Assembly (NCBI GenBank): GCA_947259185.1
Contig: CAMYKT010000016.1
Span: 1-39,650, forward strand
DNA from: an uncultured Methanobacteriaceae archaeon
Lineage (GTDB): Archaea > Methanobacteriota > Methanobacteria > Methanobacteriales > Methanobacteriaceae
Reading direction: 5' to 3'
DNA length: 39,650 nucleotides
The position numbers and the translations under genes are program-made. Every line of letters starts with the position of its first letter. The stretch's first letter is position 1. Shown one piece after another: positions 1-8,317 of the stretch. The notes under the pieces were generated by a model. That model did no database searches, was not told the DNA's origin, and saw nothing but the letters and a program-made list of their open reading frames with translations.

Positions 1-1
1 G

Positions 2-2413
2 GGTGTTTTGAATAATACGGCGTTGGTTAATTCCAGTACTTTTGATCCTTTCTTGGAGAATAATACGTCTAGTGTGGTTACTGATGTGTTGACGGTTGCG
101 GATGTTTTTGTGGTTAAGGAGGCTCCGTTTTCGGTTGTTGCTGGTGAGGAGATTTTGTTTACGGTTAATGTGGGTAATGTGGGTCCGTCTGTTGCTCGGG
201 ATGTTGTTTTGGTTGATGTGGTTGTTTCGTCTGTTGTTAATACGGTTTATTCGGTTAATGGTGGTTTGGATTGGTTTGGATGGACGGGTATGTTGGTTTT
301 AGGTGATTTGAGTCCGGGTGTTACTTGGGAGGTTTTGATTAGGGGAGATGTTTTGGCTGATGTTTTAGGTGAGATTAATAATACGGCGTTGGTTAATTCC
401 AGTACTTTTGATCCTTTCTTGGAGAATAATACGTCCAGTACGGTTACTGGTGTTGATACGGTTGCGGATGTTTTTGTGGTTAAGGATGGTCCTGTTAGTG
501 CGGTTGCGGGTGAGGATGTTGTTGTTTACTCTATTGTTGTGGGTAATGTGGGTCCGTCTGTTGCTCGGGATGTGTTTTTGGTTGATGTTGTTCCTGGTTT
601 TGTACTGAGTCCGGTTTATTCGGTTAATGGTGGTGCCTGGTTGTCTTGGTTGGGTTCATTGTTTATTGGTGATTTGTTGCCGGGTGAGGTTTGGAATGTT
701 AGTATAAGGGGAGATCTTTCTGCTGATGCTTTGGGTGTTTTGAATAATACGGCGTTGGTTAATTCCAGTACTTTTGATCCTTTCTTGGAGAATAATACGT
801 CTAGTGTGGTTACTGATGTGTTGACGGTTGCGGATGTTTTTGTGGTTAAGGATGGTCCGGTTAGTGCGGTTGCGGGTGAGGATGTTGTTGAGTATTCTAT
901 TGTTGTGGGTAATGTGGGTCCGTCTGTTGCTCGGGATGTGTTTTTGAGTGATGATGTGCCTGGTTTTATTCTTGATCCGGAGTATTCTGTGGATTTGGGT
1001 GTTAGTTGGAATGTTTGGTTGGGTAGTTTGAATTTGGGTAATTTGAGTTCGGGTAATAGTGTTGAGGTTTGGATTCGTGGTTTGCTTTCGTCTGATGCTT
1101 TGGGTGTTTTGAATAATACGGCGTTGGTTAATTCCAGTACTTTTGATCCTTTCTTGGAGAATAATACGTCCAGTACAGTTACTGATGTGGAAACAGTTGC
1201 AGACATATATGTGATAAAAACCGGCACTCCAGATCCCGTACTGGCTGGACATGAAAACCTCACCTACAATATTCTGGTAGGCAATAATGGCCCATCAGTA
1301 TCTAGAAATGTAATATTGTCTGATATACTACCTCCGGTGATACTAAACCCTGTATACTCCATAGATGGGGGCATTTCATGGTTTAACTGGACAGGTAGTT
1401 TGAACCTGGGCAATTTTACCCCGGGACAAACAATAAATGTTCTCATACAGGGCCTGGTTTCAGCAGAGGCCAATAGCACCATCAGAAACACGGCCAATGT
1501 AACTTCAGATACATTTGATCCCGATCTGGAAAACAATACCAGCACGGCGGATATCCAAATAAAAACAGCAGATATAGGGGTACAAAAAGATACCAGTAAC
1601 CTCCATCCTAATTACCTGGACGAGATAATGTTCACCATAACGGCAACTAATTATGGGCCAGATCAGGCCACCGGAGTGGAAATAACAGACCTTCTTCCAG
1701 ATGGCTTAAATTACATTTCATCTACAACCACTCAAGGAGTATATGATTTCACCACTGGAATCTGGCAGATAGGAACCATGGAATTTGGAAATTCAGCAAT
1801 TTTAAATATAATAGCTAAAGTGGTACAAACTGGAAACATAACCAATACGGCTACTAAAACTGCAGAAAACGAATACGATCCTAACCCGGATAATGATCAG
1901 GATTCAGTAACACTTGAAGTCCCACCTGCAGCAGATCTGGCCATTACTAAAACAGTAAATGATCTCAGGCCAATACTATATGATACCATCTTCTTTACCT
2001 ATATCGTACAAAACAGGGGCCCGGATACTGCAGTAGATTCCCGGGTGATAGATGTACTGCCTGTCGGTTTACAATATGTATCTTCTGTGGCTAACTATGG
2101 TTCGTACAATCCTATAACCGGTATATGGAGTATTGGAAACCTGCCAAGAGGGGCTATTGCCGAGCTTACAATAACCACCATTGTGACCCGCACGGGCAAC
2201 ATTACCAACACTGCTAAAGTGGAATCACTGACCTATGATCCTATCCTGGATGATACAGTATCTTCAGTTACCATCGAAGTCCAGCAACCAAAACCAAAAC
2301 CAGATGATGATGGAAAAGTACCTATGCAGGAAACGGGAATACCATTAACAGCAATATTAATGGCTTTAATTCTCATAGTGGGAGGATTAATAGTTCCTCT
2401 AAGAAAAAAATAG
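2..2413 (+). CDS. Adhesin-like surface protein with DUF11 repeats, 5' end missing
   Basis: The frame is open from the first bases, so the gene is truncated at the left edge; the TTG at 8 lies inside a repeat and is not a start. About 800 residues are visible. They hold at least six DUF11-type (TIGR01451-like) beta-sandwich repeats of about 120 residues, each with variants of 'VGNVGPSVARDV' and 'NNTALVNSSTFDP'. The last two repeats are diverged. The protein ends in a proline/lysine linker, a PMQETG stretch, one transmembrane helix and a Lys/Arg tail, which implies anchoring in the cytoplasmic membrane with repeats outside. The many N-x-S/T sites suggest N-glycosylation. Family knowledge: Methanobacteriales carry many such adhesin-like proteins, probably for cell-cell or host contact; the ligand is unknown. 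Codon use changes sharply near 1190 (see findings). Confidence 0.85.
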   Translation, partial: GVLNNTALVNSSTFDPFLENNTSSVVTDVLTVADVFVVKEAPFSVVAGEEILFTVNVGNVGPSVARDVVLVDVVVSSVVNTVYSVNGGLDWFGWTGMLVLGDLSPGVTWEVLIRGDVLADVLGEINNTALVNSSTFDPFLENNTSSTVTGVDTVADVFVVKDGPVSAVAGEDVVVYSIVVGNVGPSVARDVFLVDVVPGFVLSPVYSVNGGAWLSWLGSLFIGDLLPGEVWNVSIRGDLSADALGVLNNTALVNSSTFDPFLENNTSSVVTDVLTVADVFVVKDGPVSAVAGEDVVEYSIVVGNVGPSVARDVFLSDDVPGFILDPEYSVDLGVSWNVWLGSLNLGNLSSGNSVEVWIRGLLSSDALGVLNNTALVNSSTFDPFLENNTSSTVTDVETVADIYVIKTGTPDPVLAGHENLTYNILVGNNGPSVSRNVILSDILPPVILNPVYSIDGGISWFNWTGSLNLGNFTPGQTINVLIQGLVSAEANSTIRNTANVTSDTFDPDLENNTSTADIQIKTADIGVQKDTSNLHPNYLDEIMFTITATNYGPDQATGVEITDLLPDGLNYISSTTTQGVYDFTTGIWQIGTMEFGNSAILNIIAKVVQTGNITNTATKTAENEYDPNPDNDQDSVTLEVPPAADLAITKTVNDLRPILYDTIFFTYIVQNRGPDTAVDSRVIDVLPVGLQYVSSVANYGSYNPITGIWSIGNLPRGAIAELTITTIVTRTGNITNTAKVESLTYDPILDDTVSSVTIEVQQPKPKPDDDGKVPMQETGIPLTAILMALILIVGGLIVPLRKK
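11..1170 (+). repeat. Tandem ~366-bp repeats with an invariant 59-bp core
   Basis: A 59-bp block beginning AATAATACGGCGTTGG is identical at 11-69, 377-435, 743-801 and 1112-1170. Spacings are 366, 366 and 369 bp, all multiples of three. Copies 1 and 3 remain identical for 110 bp (11-120 and 743-852), while copies 2 and 4 share a different continuation (TCCAGTAC), so the array looks like a duplicated two-unit block. A fifth, diverged copy of the same protein motif lies near 1481-1540 with different codons. Confidence 0.9.
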
Positions 2414-2452
2414 AATATTGATAAAAAAAATATTCTATTAAGCTTTTTTTTT
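2404..2452. terminator. Bidirectional hairpin terminator between adhesin and pyrC
   Basis: TAGAATATT (2411-2419) and AATATTCTA (2429-2437) form a perfect 9-bp stem with a 9-nt loop. On the + strand a T9 run follows (2444-2452). On the - strand the stem is followed at once by seven T (2410-2404 complement). The adhesin stop codon is the first three bases of the stem. It would serve both convergent genes. Confidence 0.6.
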
Positions 2453-2460
2453 AAATCAAA

Positions 2461-3753
2461 TTAATCAGGGTAAACATAGCGTCCTTTGTTTTCCATAATT
2501 TGCCCTTCTTCCATAATAACATTCCCATGGGATAGGGTCATAACTGGAGCCCCTTTATATTCCCATCCTGAAAAAGGAGTATACTCTGCCTTGGTATAAA
2601 AATCATCGGGATTAATCTTACCCTCTAACTTAAGGTCAAGTACCACCATATCTGCATCCATCCCTTCTTTTATATACCCTTTATTTTCTAAATTGAATAT
2701 TTTCGATGGATTTTCACATAAAAGATTTTTAATTTGATTCAGAGATAAATTATTTTTATTCATCTGGGTTAATAATAAAGGAAGAACTGTTTCAAGACCG
2801 GGAATACCGGGAGCTGCCTCCCAAACACCTTTTTCTTTTTCTTCCAGAGTATGGGGGGCGTGATCTGTGGCAATAATATCTATTTTATCCAGCAGTGGAA
2901 AAGAAATACCCTCCTCTTTAGACCGCAAAGGAGGGTTGGTTTTTGTTAGATTACCCCATTTTTTAAATTCTGAAGAATCAAGTAAAAGATGATGAGGTGT
3001 AATTTCACAACTTGCCGGCACACCTTCTATTTTTTTAGAATTAATTAACTCTAAAGCCCGGGAGGTACTTACATGACAAATATGTATTTTTTGCTGGAAA
3101 TTTCGGGAAAGACTCAGGGCCTGATCTACTGCTAATTCTTCTGCTTTAGGAGGCCGGGCCAGACTGTAATCAAATGCTTCGTTTTTATTTTTATCCTGAA
3201 GTTTTTTGGTACAATCATTAACCATTTTTTGATTTTCTCCATGAAGGGTCAGTGGAATTTCAGAATCTAAAGAGGATACCTTTTCAAAAACCTGACCTAA
3301 AAATTCATCACTGCACAGGTCCATAAATAATTTAAATGAAGCTGGTTTTTGGGGAGCAATTTTTTCAATTTCCACCAGATCACCTGCTCCGGCATGCAGT
3401 GCAAAATCAACCATACATTTTTTGGAGGCTATTTCTTTTTTTTCCTTAAAAAAACGGGCGGTATTAGTGGGAGGAATAGTGTTGGGCATATCCATAATGG
3501 TGGTAAAACCCCCATGGGCCGCTGCCTGGGAACCACTTTTAAAATTTTCCTTATAGGTTAAACCTGGATCTCTAAAATGGACATGCACATCTATTAAACC
3601 AGGCAAAACCACCTTCCCTTTAATATCAATCATCTTATCTGCCACCAGAGGTGTTTTTTTCAGGGCCATAATTTTGCCCTGTTCAATACCCACATTATAA
3701 AGTCCCTTGCGGGGGTGGAGTTTACAGTCTTTTAAACATAGATCATATATCAT
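2461..3753 (-). CDS. pyrC: Dihydroorotase
   Basis: Interconverts N-carbamoyl-aspartate and dihydroorotate in pyrimidine synthesis; cytoplasmic, amidohydrolase (TIM-barrel) superfamily. Visible motifs are the metal-binding HVHFRDPG near residue 60, a FKLFMD segment where the bridging lysine is expected, TLHGEN, HICHVSTS, and the ATDHAPH motif with the catalytic aspartate. The length of 430 residues is normal. An in-frame GTG at 3762 sits inside the Shine-Dalgarno-like GGTG, so the ATG at 3753, six bases downstream of it, is the better start. The gene is convergent with the adhesin and divergent from the next gene. Confidence is high for the family. Hydantoinase or allantoinase is less likely given the full set of DHOase motifs. 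Confidence 0.9.
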   Translation of the reverse strand: MIYDLCLKDCKLHPRKGLYNVGIEQGKIMALKKTPLVADKMIDIKGKVVLPGLIDVHVHFRDPGLTYKENFKSGSQAAAHGGFTTIMDMPNTIPPTNTARFFKEKKEIASKKCMVDFALHAGAGDLVEIEKIAPQKPASFKLFMDLCSDEFLGQVFEKVSSLDSEIPLTLHGENQKMVNDCTKKLQDKNKNEAFDYSLARPPKAEELAVDQALSLSRNFQQKIHICHVSTSRALELINSKKIEGVPASCEITPHHLLLDSSEFKKWGNLTKTNPPLRSKEEGISFPLLDKIDIIATDHAPHTLEEKEKGVWEAAPGIPGLETVLPLLLTQMNKNNLSLNQIKNLLCENPSKIFNLENKGYIKEGMDADMVVLDLKLEGKINPDDFYTKAEYTPFSGWEYKGAPVMTLSHGNVIMEEGQIMENKGRYVYPD

Positions 3754-3876
3754 AACTTGCACCAGTTCTGTTCTTTTGCATCAGCCATAAGTTTTATTAA
3801 AAGGTAATCAAATAATTTGTGTTGTTAGGTTATTGTTTAACCAAATACTGAATCCTAAAATTAAAATAATGATAAC

Positions 3877-4998
3877 ATGTCACCTTCTGAAAATCTAATC
3901 ACAGCCATACTGGAAAGGGATAGAAATATTATCTACCATGATGCTTCCCAAAAACCAGCATATAAAAAATTAAATAAGAGCATCCGACCTCTTATTGCTG
4001 ATTTCACGGAATATTCTCCACTACATAAGGGGCACCGGCATTGTATGATGGAAGCGAAAAAAAAAGTCCCGGAAGGATTATTTGTGGCGGTTGTTCCCGG
4101 ACCAACTGAGCGCAGTGGCCGGGGGCTGCCATACATCATGACCCGGGAAGCCCGGGCCCGGGCCGCAGTAAATGTCGGGGCAGATATAGTGGTGGAAGGG
4201 CCTCCTATGGGCATTATGGGGTCTGGTCAATATTCTCTTTGTTTGGCCCGCATGTTCCAGGCCCTGGATGCAGATTACATTCCACGTGGCTTTAAACCAG
4301 TGGAGGGATTTGATCAAATAATGGAAAGAATCAGTAAAGGACATGGAGTGGCTCCCAAACCCTATAAAATGGTGGATATGAATACCCGGGAAATCGTAAT
4401 GGAGGGCAAGCTGGAAGAAGACAACTATGTTATTGCTTCTCTTTCCCGGTCACTTACTAAAATTGGATTTGATTTTAAAAATAAATTCATATTTGTTAAA
4501 CGCATTCCTGATGTGAGCGGAACCATCATTCGCCAGGCCGTCCTGGAAGGGGAACTTAGTCAGGCCAGGGACATGTTACCTCCAGAAACTATTAAGGTTC
4601 TGGAACAGGAAATGACTTTAAATAGGGCCCCTTTACATGATTTAAGGGATATAGAAAATATTTTAAAAACAGTTAATGAATACCGTAAAGAAGAACTATT
4701 ATCCTTATCATTAGTAGATGAGAATACTGTGGAAAAACTATTAACAAAGAGGCCTTTTGAAAATTTGAATCAAATTCAGAAATGTATCTCCCGGGGGTTT
4801 TCCACCCATTTTCAACATAGGGTTTTATCTTCTCTGGAGGCAAAAGTTGATAAGGAAACAATTTCTAAGTATATAGAAAATTACCCTTCTCTTATTCGTG
4901 TATTAAATTATAAAGATAAACACGTTTTACAAGAGTTTAAAAATAGAATACCTCACAGGAGGCTAGAGATATGGCAATTAAAGAAGGAGATTTCGTAA
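3877..4998 (+). CDS. TmcAL-like HIGH-motif nucleotidyltransferase
   Basis: 373 residues. Near residue 45 is ADFTEYSPLHKGH, which matches the EYNPFHNGH nucleotide-binding motif of the HIGH-type nucleotidyltransferase family that includes bacterial TmcAL (tRNA(Met) cytidine acetate ligase). It is followed by TREARARAAVNVGADIVVEGPP, which resembles the same family, and a later VSGTIIRQAV resembling its ISGT/SST-x-IR motif. Inference: an ATP-dependent adenylyltransferase/ligase, possibly acting on RNA; the substrate is unknown in archaea. No strong ribosome site precedes the ATG. Its last 28 bases overlap the FKBP gene, whose AGGAGG site lies inside this gene, so the two are probably co-transcribed and translationally coupled. 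Confidence 0.6.
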   Translation: MSPSENLITAILERDRNIIYHDASQKPAYKKLNKSIRPLIADFTEYSPLHKGHRHCMMEAKKKVPEGLFVAVVPGPTERSGRGLPYIMTREARARAAVNVGADIVVEGPPMGIMGSGQYSLCLARMFQALDADYIPRGFKPVEGFDQIMERISKGHGVAPKPYKMVDMNTREIVMEGKLEEDNYVIASLSRSLTKIGFDFKNKFIFVKRIPDVSGTIIRQAVLEGELSQARDMLPPETIKVLEQEMTLNRAPLHDLRDIENILKTVNEYRKEELLSLSLVDENTVEKLLTKRPFENLNQIQKCISRGFSTHFQHRVLSSLEAKVDKETISKYIENYPSLIRVLNYKDKHVLQEFKNRIPHRRLEIWQLKKEIS

Positions 4999-5765
4999 GA
5001 TTAGAATTTACAGGACGAACCAAAGAGACTGGTGATGTCTTTGATACCACCATAGAAGAAGTGGCTGAAGAAGCCGGAATTAAAATTGATGAAAAGGTAT
5101 ATGGACCCATACCTATAATTGTAGGTGGAGGTCACCTTTTAAAAGGAATCGACCAGGCTATTATTGATATGGAAGCAGGAGAACAAAAAACAATTGAATT
5201 GACTCCTGAAGATGGTTTTGGAGACAGGGATCCTAAACTGGTGCAACTGGTTCCTATGAAGGAGTTCAAAAAACAGAACATAAAACCTTACGTGGGAATG
5301 AATATTACGGTAGAAGGTCACAATGGCAGAATTCAAAGCATAAGCGGTGGAAGAGTTCGTCTGGACTTTAATCATGAATTAGCTGGAAAGAACCTGGAGT
5401 ATCAGGTGGAAATTAAAGAGATTCTGGAAGACGATGTGGATAAAATTAAGAGCATGATCCAGCTCCACTATCCTAATCCTAAAATTAACATGGATAAAAC
5501 TGAAGTAAACATCCAGGATGGTAAAGTAACCATTATTATGGATGAACTTAGCCGGTTTGACCAGAAATCTTACATGGACATTACCTTTGCCCGGTTTAGA
5601 ATAGCCAAAGATATCTGGGAAAACATTGAAAACCTGGAAAAAGTGGAATTTGCCGATGTCTTTGAAAAGAAAAAAGAAATGCCTGAAGGTGGAGTAACTG
5701 AAGAAGAAGTAGAAGAAATTGCTGAAGAAGTTCTCACCGAGGTAAAAAAAGAAAAAGAGGATTAA
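4971..5765 (+). CDS. FKBP-type peptidyl-prolyl cis-trans isomerase, long archaeal (SlyD-like) form
   Basis: Catalyses proline isomerisation and acts as a folding chaperone in the cytoplasm. The N-terminal FKBP domain (about residues 5-95) shows VRLEFTGRTKETGDVFDTT, LLKGIDQAIIDMEAGE and TPEDGFGDRD. The insert-in-flap chaperone domain follows (about 88-130). The protein then has a C-terminal extension of roughly 110 residues ending in an acidic, Glu-rich tail. This matches the long archaeal class (FKBP26-like of Methanocaldococcus) rather than the short FKBP. The strong AGGAGG site at 4959-4964 fixes the start, and the gene overlaps the upstream reading frame by 28 bp. Confidence 0.88.
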   Translation: MAIKEGDFVRLEFTGRTKETGDVFDTTIEEVAEEAGIKIDEKVYGPIPIIVGGGHLLKGIDQAIIDMEAGEQKTIELTPEDGFGDRDPKLVQLVPMKEFKKQNIKPYVGMNITVEGHNGRIQSISGGRVRLDFNHELAGKNLEYQVEIKEILEDDVDKIKSMIQLHYPNPKINMDKTEVNIQDGKVTIIMDELSRFDQKSYMDITFARFRIAKDIWENIENLEKVEFADVFEKKKEMPEGGVTEEEVEEIAEEVLTEVKKEKED

Positions 5766-5770
5766 TTTCT

Positions 5771-5794
5771 CTTTTTTATATTTTTTTTTTTTTT
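5771..5794 (+). terminator. Oligo-T terminator after FKBP gene
   Basis: A run of six T followed by fourteen consecutive T (5781-5794) begins just after the FKBP stop codon, on the coding strand. Archaeal RNA polymerase commonly terminates at such T tracts without a hairpin. Confidence 0.6.
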
Positions 5795-5863
5795 AGTATT
5801 ATTATAGTTCTTATTTTTAAAATTTTATATGTATTATTAATTTTAATAAAAGATAATTTATTT

Positions 5864-6208
5864 TTACAGGCTATAAACAATTATTCTACCGGTTATCACC
5901 ACTAAAATTGCCAGAGACGACCCTAACATAAAACCAGTAACTAAACGGAGCAGATTATTACTTTCTCTCCATTCCAGATACTGGGTACCTCCATCAATTA
6001 TTGCCGGTGCGGTTAAGAATAATAAGGCTAAAATAGATGGATATATAAGGCCTATATGAAAAAAAGGCAACGTGAATATTCCTAAAAAAATACCAGTACA
6101 CCTTGCACAAAGGGGGAGAGGTTTATTTTTAAAATAAATGCTCCTATCTTCTTTTTGATGGCACAGGGGTAAAAATTTAGGGTATTGGGGGTCAGTCAAT
6201 AAATCCAC
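5864..6208 (-). CDS. DUF2085 family membrane protein
   Basis: 114 residues. A Cys-rich entry (PLCHQKEDRSI) and PLCARCTGIFLG are followed by three hydrophobic segments (about 39-55, 57-72 and 88-112), the signature of the DUF2085 family of small integral membrane proteins of unknown function. The CHQ and CARC cysteines may bind a metal (inference). The GTG start at 6208 is the only reasonable one and has AGGT eight bases upstream. It lies 5 bp after the stop of the zinc-ribbon membrane protein and is probably co-transcribed with it. Confidence 0.7.
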   Translation of the reverse strand: MDLLTDPQYPKFLPLCHQKEDRSIYFKNKPLPLCARCTGIFLGIFTLPFFHIGLIYPSILALLFLTAPAIIDGGTQYLEWRESNNLLRLVTGFMLGSSLAILVVITGRIIVYSL

Positions 6209-6213
6209 TCATT

Positions 6214-6654
6214 TTAACCTATTAAAAAGTTAATTATCCTCTGAGGGTCGGTGAGCAAAATATTTATTACATTTGACAGGTCACCATAAAAAGGAGCCAG
6301 ATACAACAGGTAAATTATGTAAAGCCCCAGAGCAATAAAAAACAGGACCACCAGGAAAATAAGGCAAAATAGCAGGAATCTATTGGAGGAATCTTTTTTA
6401 ACTGGTCTGGCTTTTTCATAGCTGTTATCCATAGCAGGGCTGCTTTGGGGTTTTACTTTACCATAACCTGCTTTTATGGGTTTTGAGTCTGAAGCTACCT
6501 CTTTTTTATCACTATACAAAGTTACCAGGTCATCGGCACATTCCTGACAGTAATTTTTTCCAACCAGTTTTAAACGACAATCTGCACAGAGTATTTTACC
6601 ACAACTTACACAGGCGGCCACTCCTTCCTTATCTGGATGGTTTTCGCATTTCAT
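6214..6654 (-). CDS. Zinc-finger (B-box-like) membrane protein
   Basis: 146 residues. The first 40 residues hold C3, H6, C15, C18, C23, C26, C36 and C39 in Cys-x2-Cys/His pairs, a B-box-like double zinc-binding module. A charged linker of about 50 residues follows, then a hydrophobic segment near residues 94-118 and a second, weaker one near the C-terminus. Such zinc-finger plus transmembrane proteins are common in archaea and bacteria and have no firm function. The cysteine-rich head is likely cytoplasmic. It is followed 5 bp later by the DUF2085 gene, so the two products may act together at the membrane. Confidence 0.65.
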   Translation of the reverse strand: MKCENHPDKEGVAACVSCGKILCADCRLKLVGKNYCQECADDLVTLYSDKKEVASDSKPIKAGYGKVKPQSSPAMDNSYEKARPVKKDSSNRFLLFCLIFLVVLFFIALGLYIIYLLYLAPFYGDLSNVINILLTDPQRIINFLIG

Positions 6655-6687
6655 TCTAACTCACCTTTTTAAAAGATCAAAAATCCC

Positions 6688-8256
6688 TCAGGGCCAGGTT
6701 ACCATTTTCGGTACTCTGATTTTTTCCACCCTTTCTTTAACTATTTCTGGCCATTTTTCCATATCAAAACCTTTCTGAGCCAGGAAACCAAATACCCATC
6801 GTGAAACTCCTATTCCCGTACATCCTGTCCATATATTCTGTTTTCGGGCTTCTTTTATAGAAAATCCTTCTACAAAATGAGTCCCATGGACATTAGCAGA
6901 AACAACTGCCACTCCTTTCTCCTGTCCAGGTATGGATAATCTCATTTCATATTTAGGCACATCCGGGAATTCAATACCTCTATCTTCCACCTTTCGCCCT
7001 TCCAGATAGAAAGGGTCGTCTCCTACTTCATTGTACCATTCCAATTCCATTTTATCGGCGATTTCATAAGAAAGATCAATGGATTCATCCCGGATATTAT
7101 TGGTTTGTTCAGGTGTACCTAACCATACCAGTTCTATTCGTTGGAATTCATGAACCCGATCCAAACCTTTGGCCCCTCCAGCTTCCCAGCGGTAGGTCCA
7201 TCCACTTCTATCAAAGAATTTTATTGGTAACTCTTTTTCATCCACCACTTCGTGACTTAAAAATTCATAAAATGGTTCGCACTGGGCGGGAGCTATAACA
7301 TAGGATGGGTCTTTTAGTCCTTCTTTTAAAAGATCAATGGGAACTTCTTTATTGATTATCAGATCATTTTTGAATTTTTCAAAGGTTTCCGGGTCTCTTT
7401 TTGGAGCAGAACAGTAATACATTCCCTCAGGGAGCCCTTCCAGGTATCTCATTTTATGCATTATGGGTATGGGGATTAATTTAGGGAATAGGCATTCCAT
7501 AAAACCCATTTTATACACCATTTCCTCTAATAATATCTCTTCCAGGGCTCTCTGTAGAGCTACCAGCTGGGGGCCGTAGAACCACTGGCCACGACCAGGG
7601 AATTTTTTAACCCAACCCTGTTTTACAGCTTCTTCAGTGGGATCTCCTTTAAAAAGCGGCTTAATTTTTTTACTACGTGCTATTATTTCTCCAGGGGTGG
7701 CTTTGGTTACCTGGCGGGTTAGAATATCTGTAGGTTTTTCTGCAGAAGATTCTTCTTCTTCCTGCTTTTCCAGGGTAACATGCTTAATAATCCGATTGAC
7801 GATATGTTTTCTTAGTTCTGATTCAGAGAGATTATGTAGCTCCACCACCACTCTATTTTCTTCTATTTTAAAATCAGAAATCTGAGGAAGACTCCGGGCC
7901 AGTTCCATATCTATATCATAACTACCTTCTTGTATAGGTATAATAATCTGGTAGCAGTTAACATGCATCTTCCTTATACCCAGATGATATTTTTTACCTA
8001 GAAGTTCACCTAATGGTTTTTTAATCCTTAAAAGGGCGTCATGTGCCCTGACTCTGTGCCCTGAATCTATTTGTAGTTTTAGTAAGGCCCCTTCAATATC
8101 CCAGCTGGTGATTTTAGCCCCTTCTTTTTTCTGATTTTCAGGAACACCCCGGAGCAGTAATTCACTATTAGCCTCTTTTATAAACTCTTTTAAGTCTTCT
8201 CTAGCATTTTCGGCATCTTTAGAGAAACTTATTTCGCCTTGAAGTATGAATTTCAT
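6688..8256 (-). CDS. serS: Seryl-tRNA synthetase, rare methanogen type (type 2)
   Basis: Charges tRNA(Ser) with serine. The 522-residue protein has the methanogen-type N-terminal alpha/beta tRNA-binding domain instead of the usual coiled coil (start MKFILQGEISFSKDAENARE). The class II core follows: motif 2 region FDRSGWTYRWEAGGAKGLDRVHEFQRIE, and motif 3 region GCTGIGVSRWVFGFLAQKG. A CSAPKRDPETF segment and the C in CSAP/PAQCEPF fit the zinc-dependent active site known for this class. A GTG at 8265 is embedded in the AGGTGA ribosome site, so the ATG at 8256 is chosen. It heads no operon: pcc1 and the cooC-like gene lie upstream in the same direction. Confidence 0.92.
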   Translation of the reverse strand: MKFILQGEISFSKDAENAREDLKEFIKEANSELLLRGVPENQKKEGAKITSWDIEGALLKLQIDSGHRVRAHDALLRIKKPLGELLGKKYHLGIRKMHVNCYQIIIPIQEGSYDIDMELARSLPQISDFKIEENRVVVELHNLSESELRKHIVNRIIKHVTLEKQEEEESSAEKPTDILTRQVTKATPGEIIARSKKIKPLFKGDPTEEAVKQGWVKKFPGRGQWFYGPQLVALQRALEEILLEEMVYKMGFMECLFPKLIPIPIMHKMRYLEGLPEGMYYCSAPKRDPETFEKFKNDLIINKEVPIDLLKEGLKDPSYVIAPAQCEPFYEFLSHEVVDEKELPIKFFDRSGWTYRWEAGGAKGLDRVHEFQRIELVWLGTPEQTNNIRDESIDLSYEIADKMELEWYNEVGDDPFYLEGRKVEDRGIEFPDVPKYEMRLSIPGQEKGVAVVSANVHGTHFVEGFSIKEARKQNIWTGCTGIGVSRWVFGFLAQKGFDMEKWPEIVKERVEKIRVPKMVTWP

Positions 8257-8317
8257 TACTTTCACCTGTTATCATTTTAAGCATAATCAATAAAGATTCT
8301 TAAACTGGAACTCAAAT

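Noticed and set aside
11..1170. Regular repeats considered as a CRISPR array
   Set aside because: Units are about 366 bp, in frame and coding; no 20-50 bp repeat/spacer pattern and no cas genes.
616..1263. Long antisense open frames over the adhesin repeats (two, of about 200 residues)
   Set aside because: They mirror the T/G-rich repeats, are low-complexity Thr/Ser/Asn- or Ile/Asn/Thr-rich, lack ribosome sites and repeat with the same period. The open frame is a by-product of the biased composition of the sense strand.
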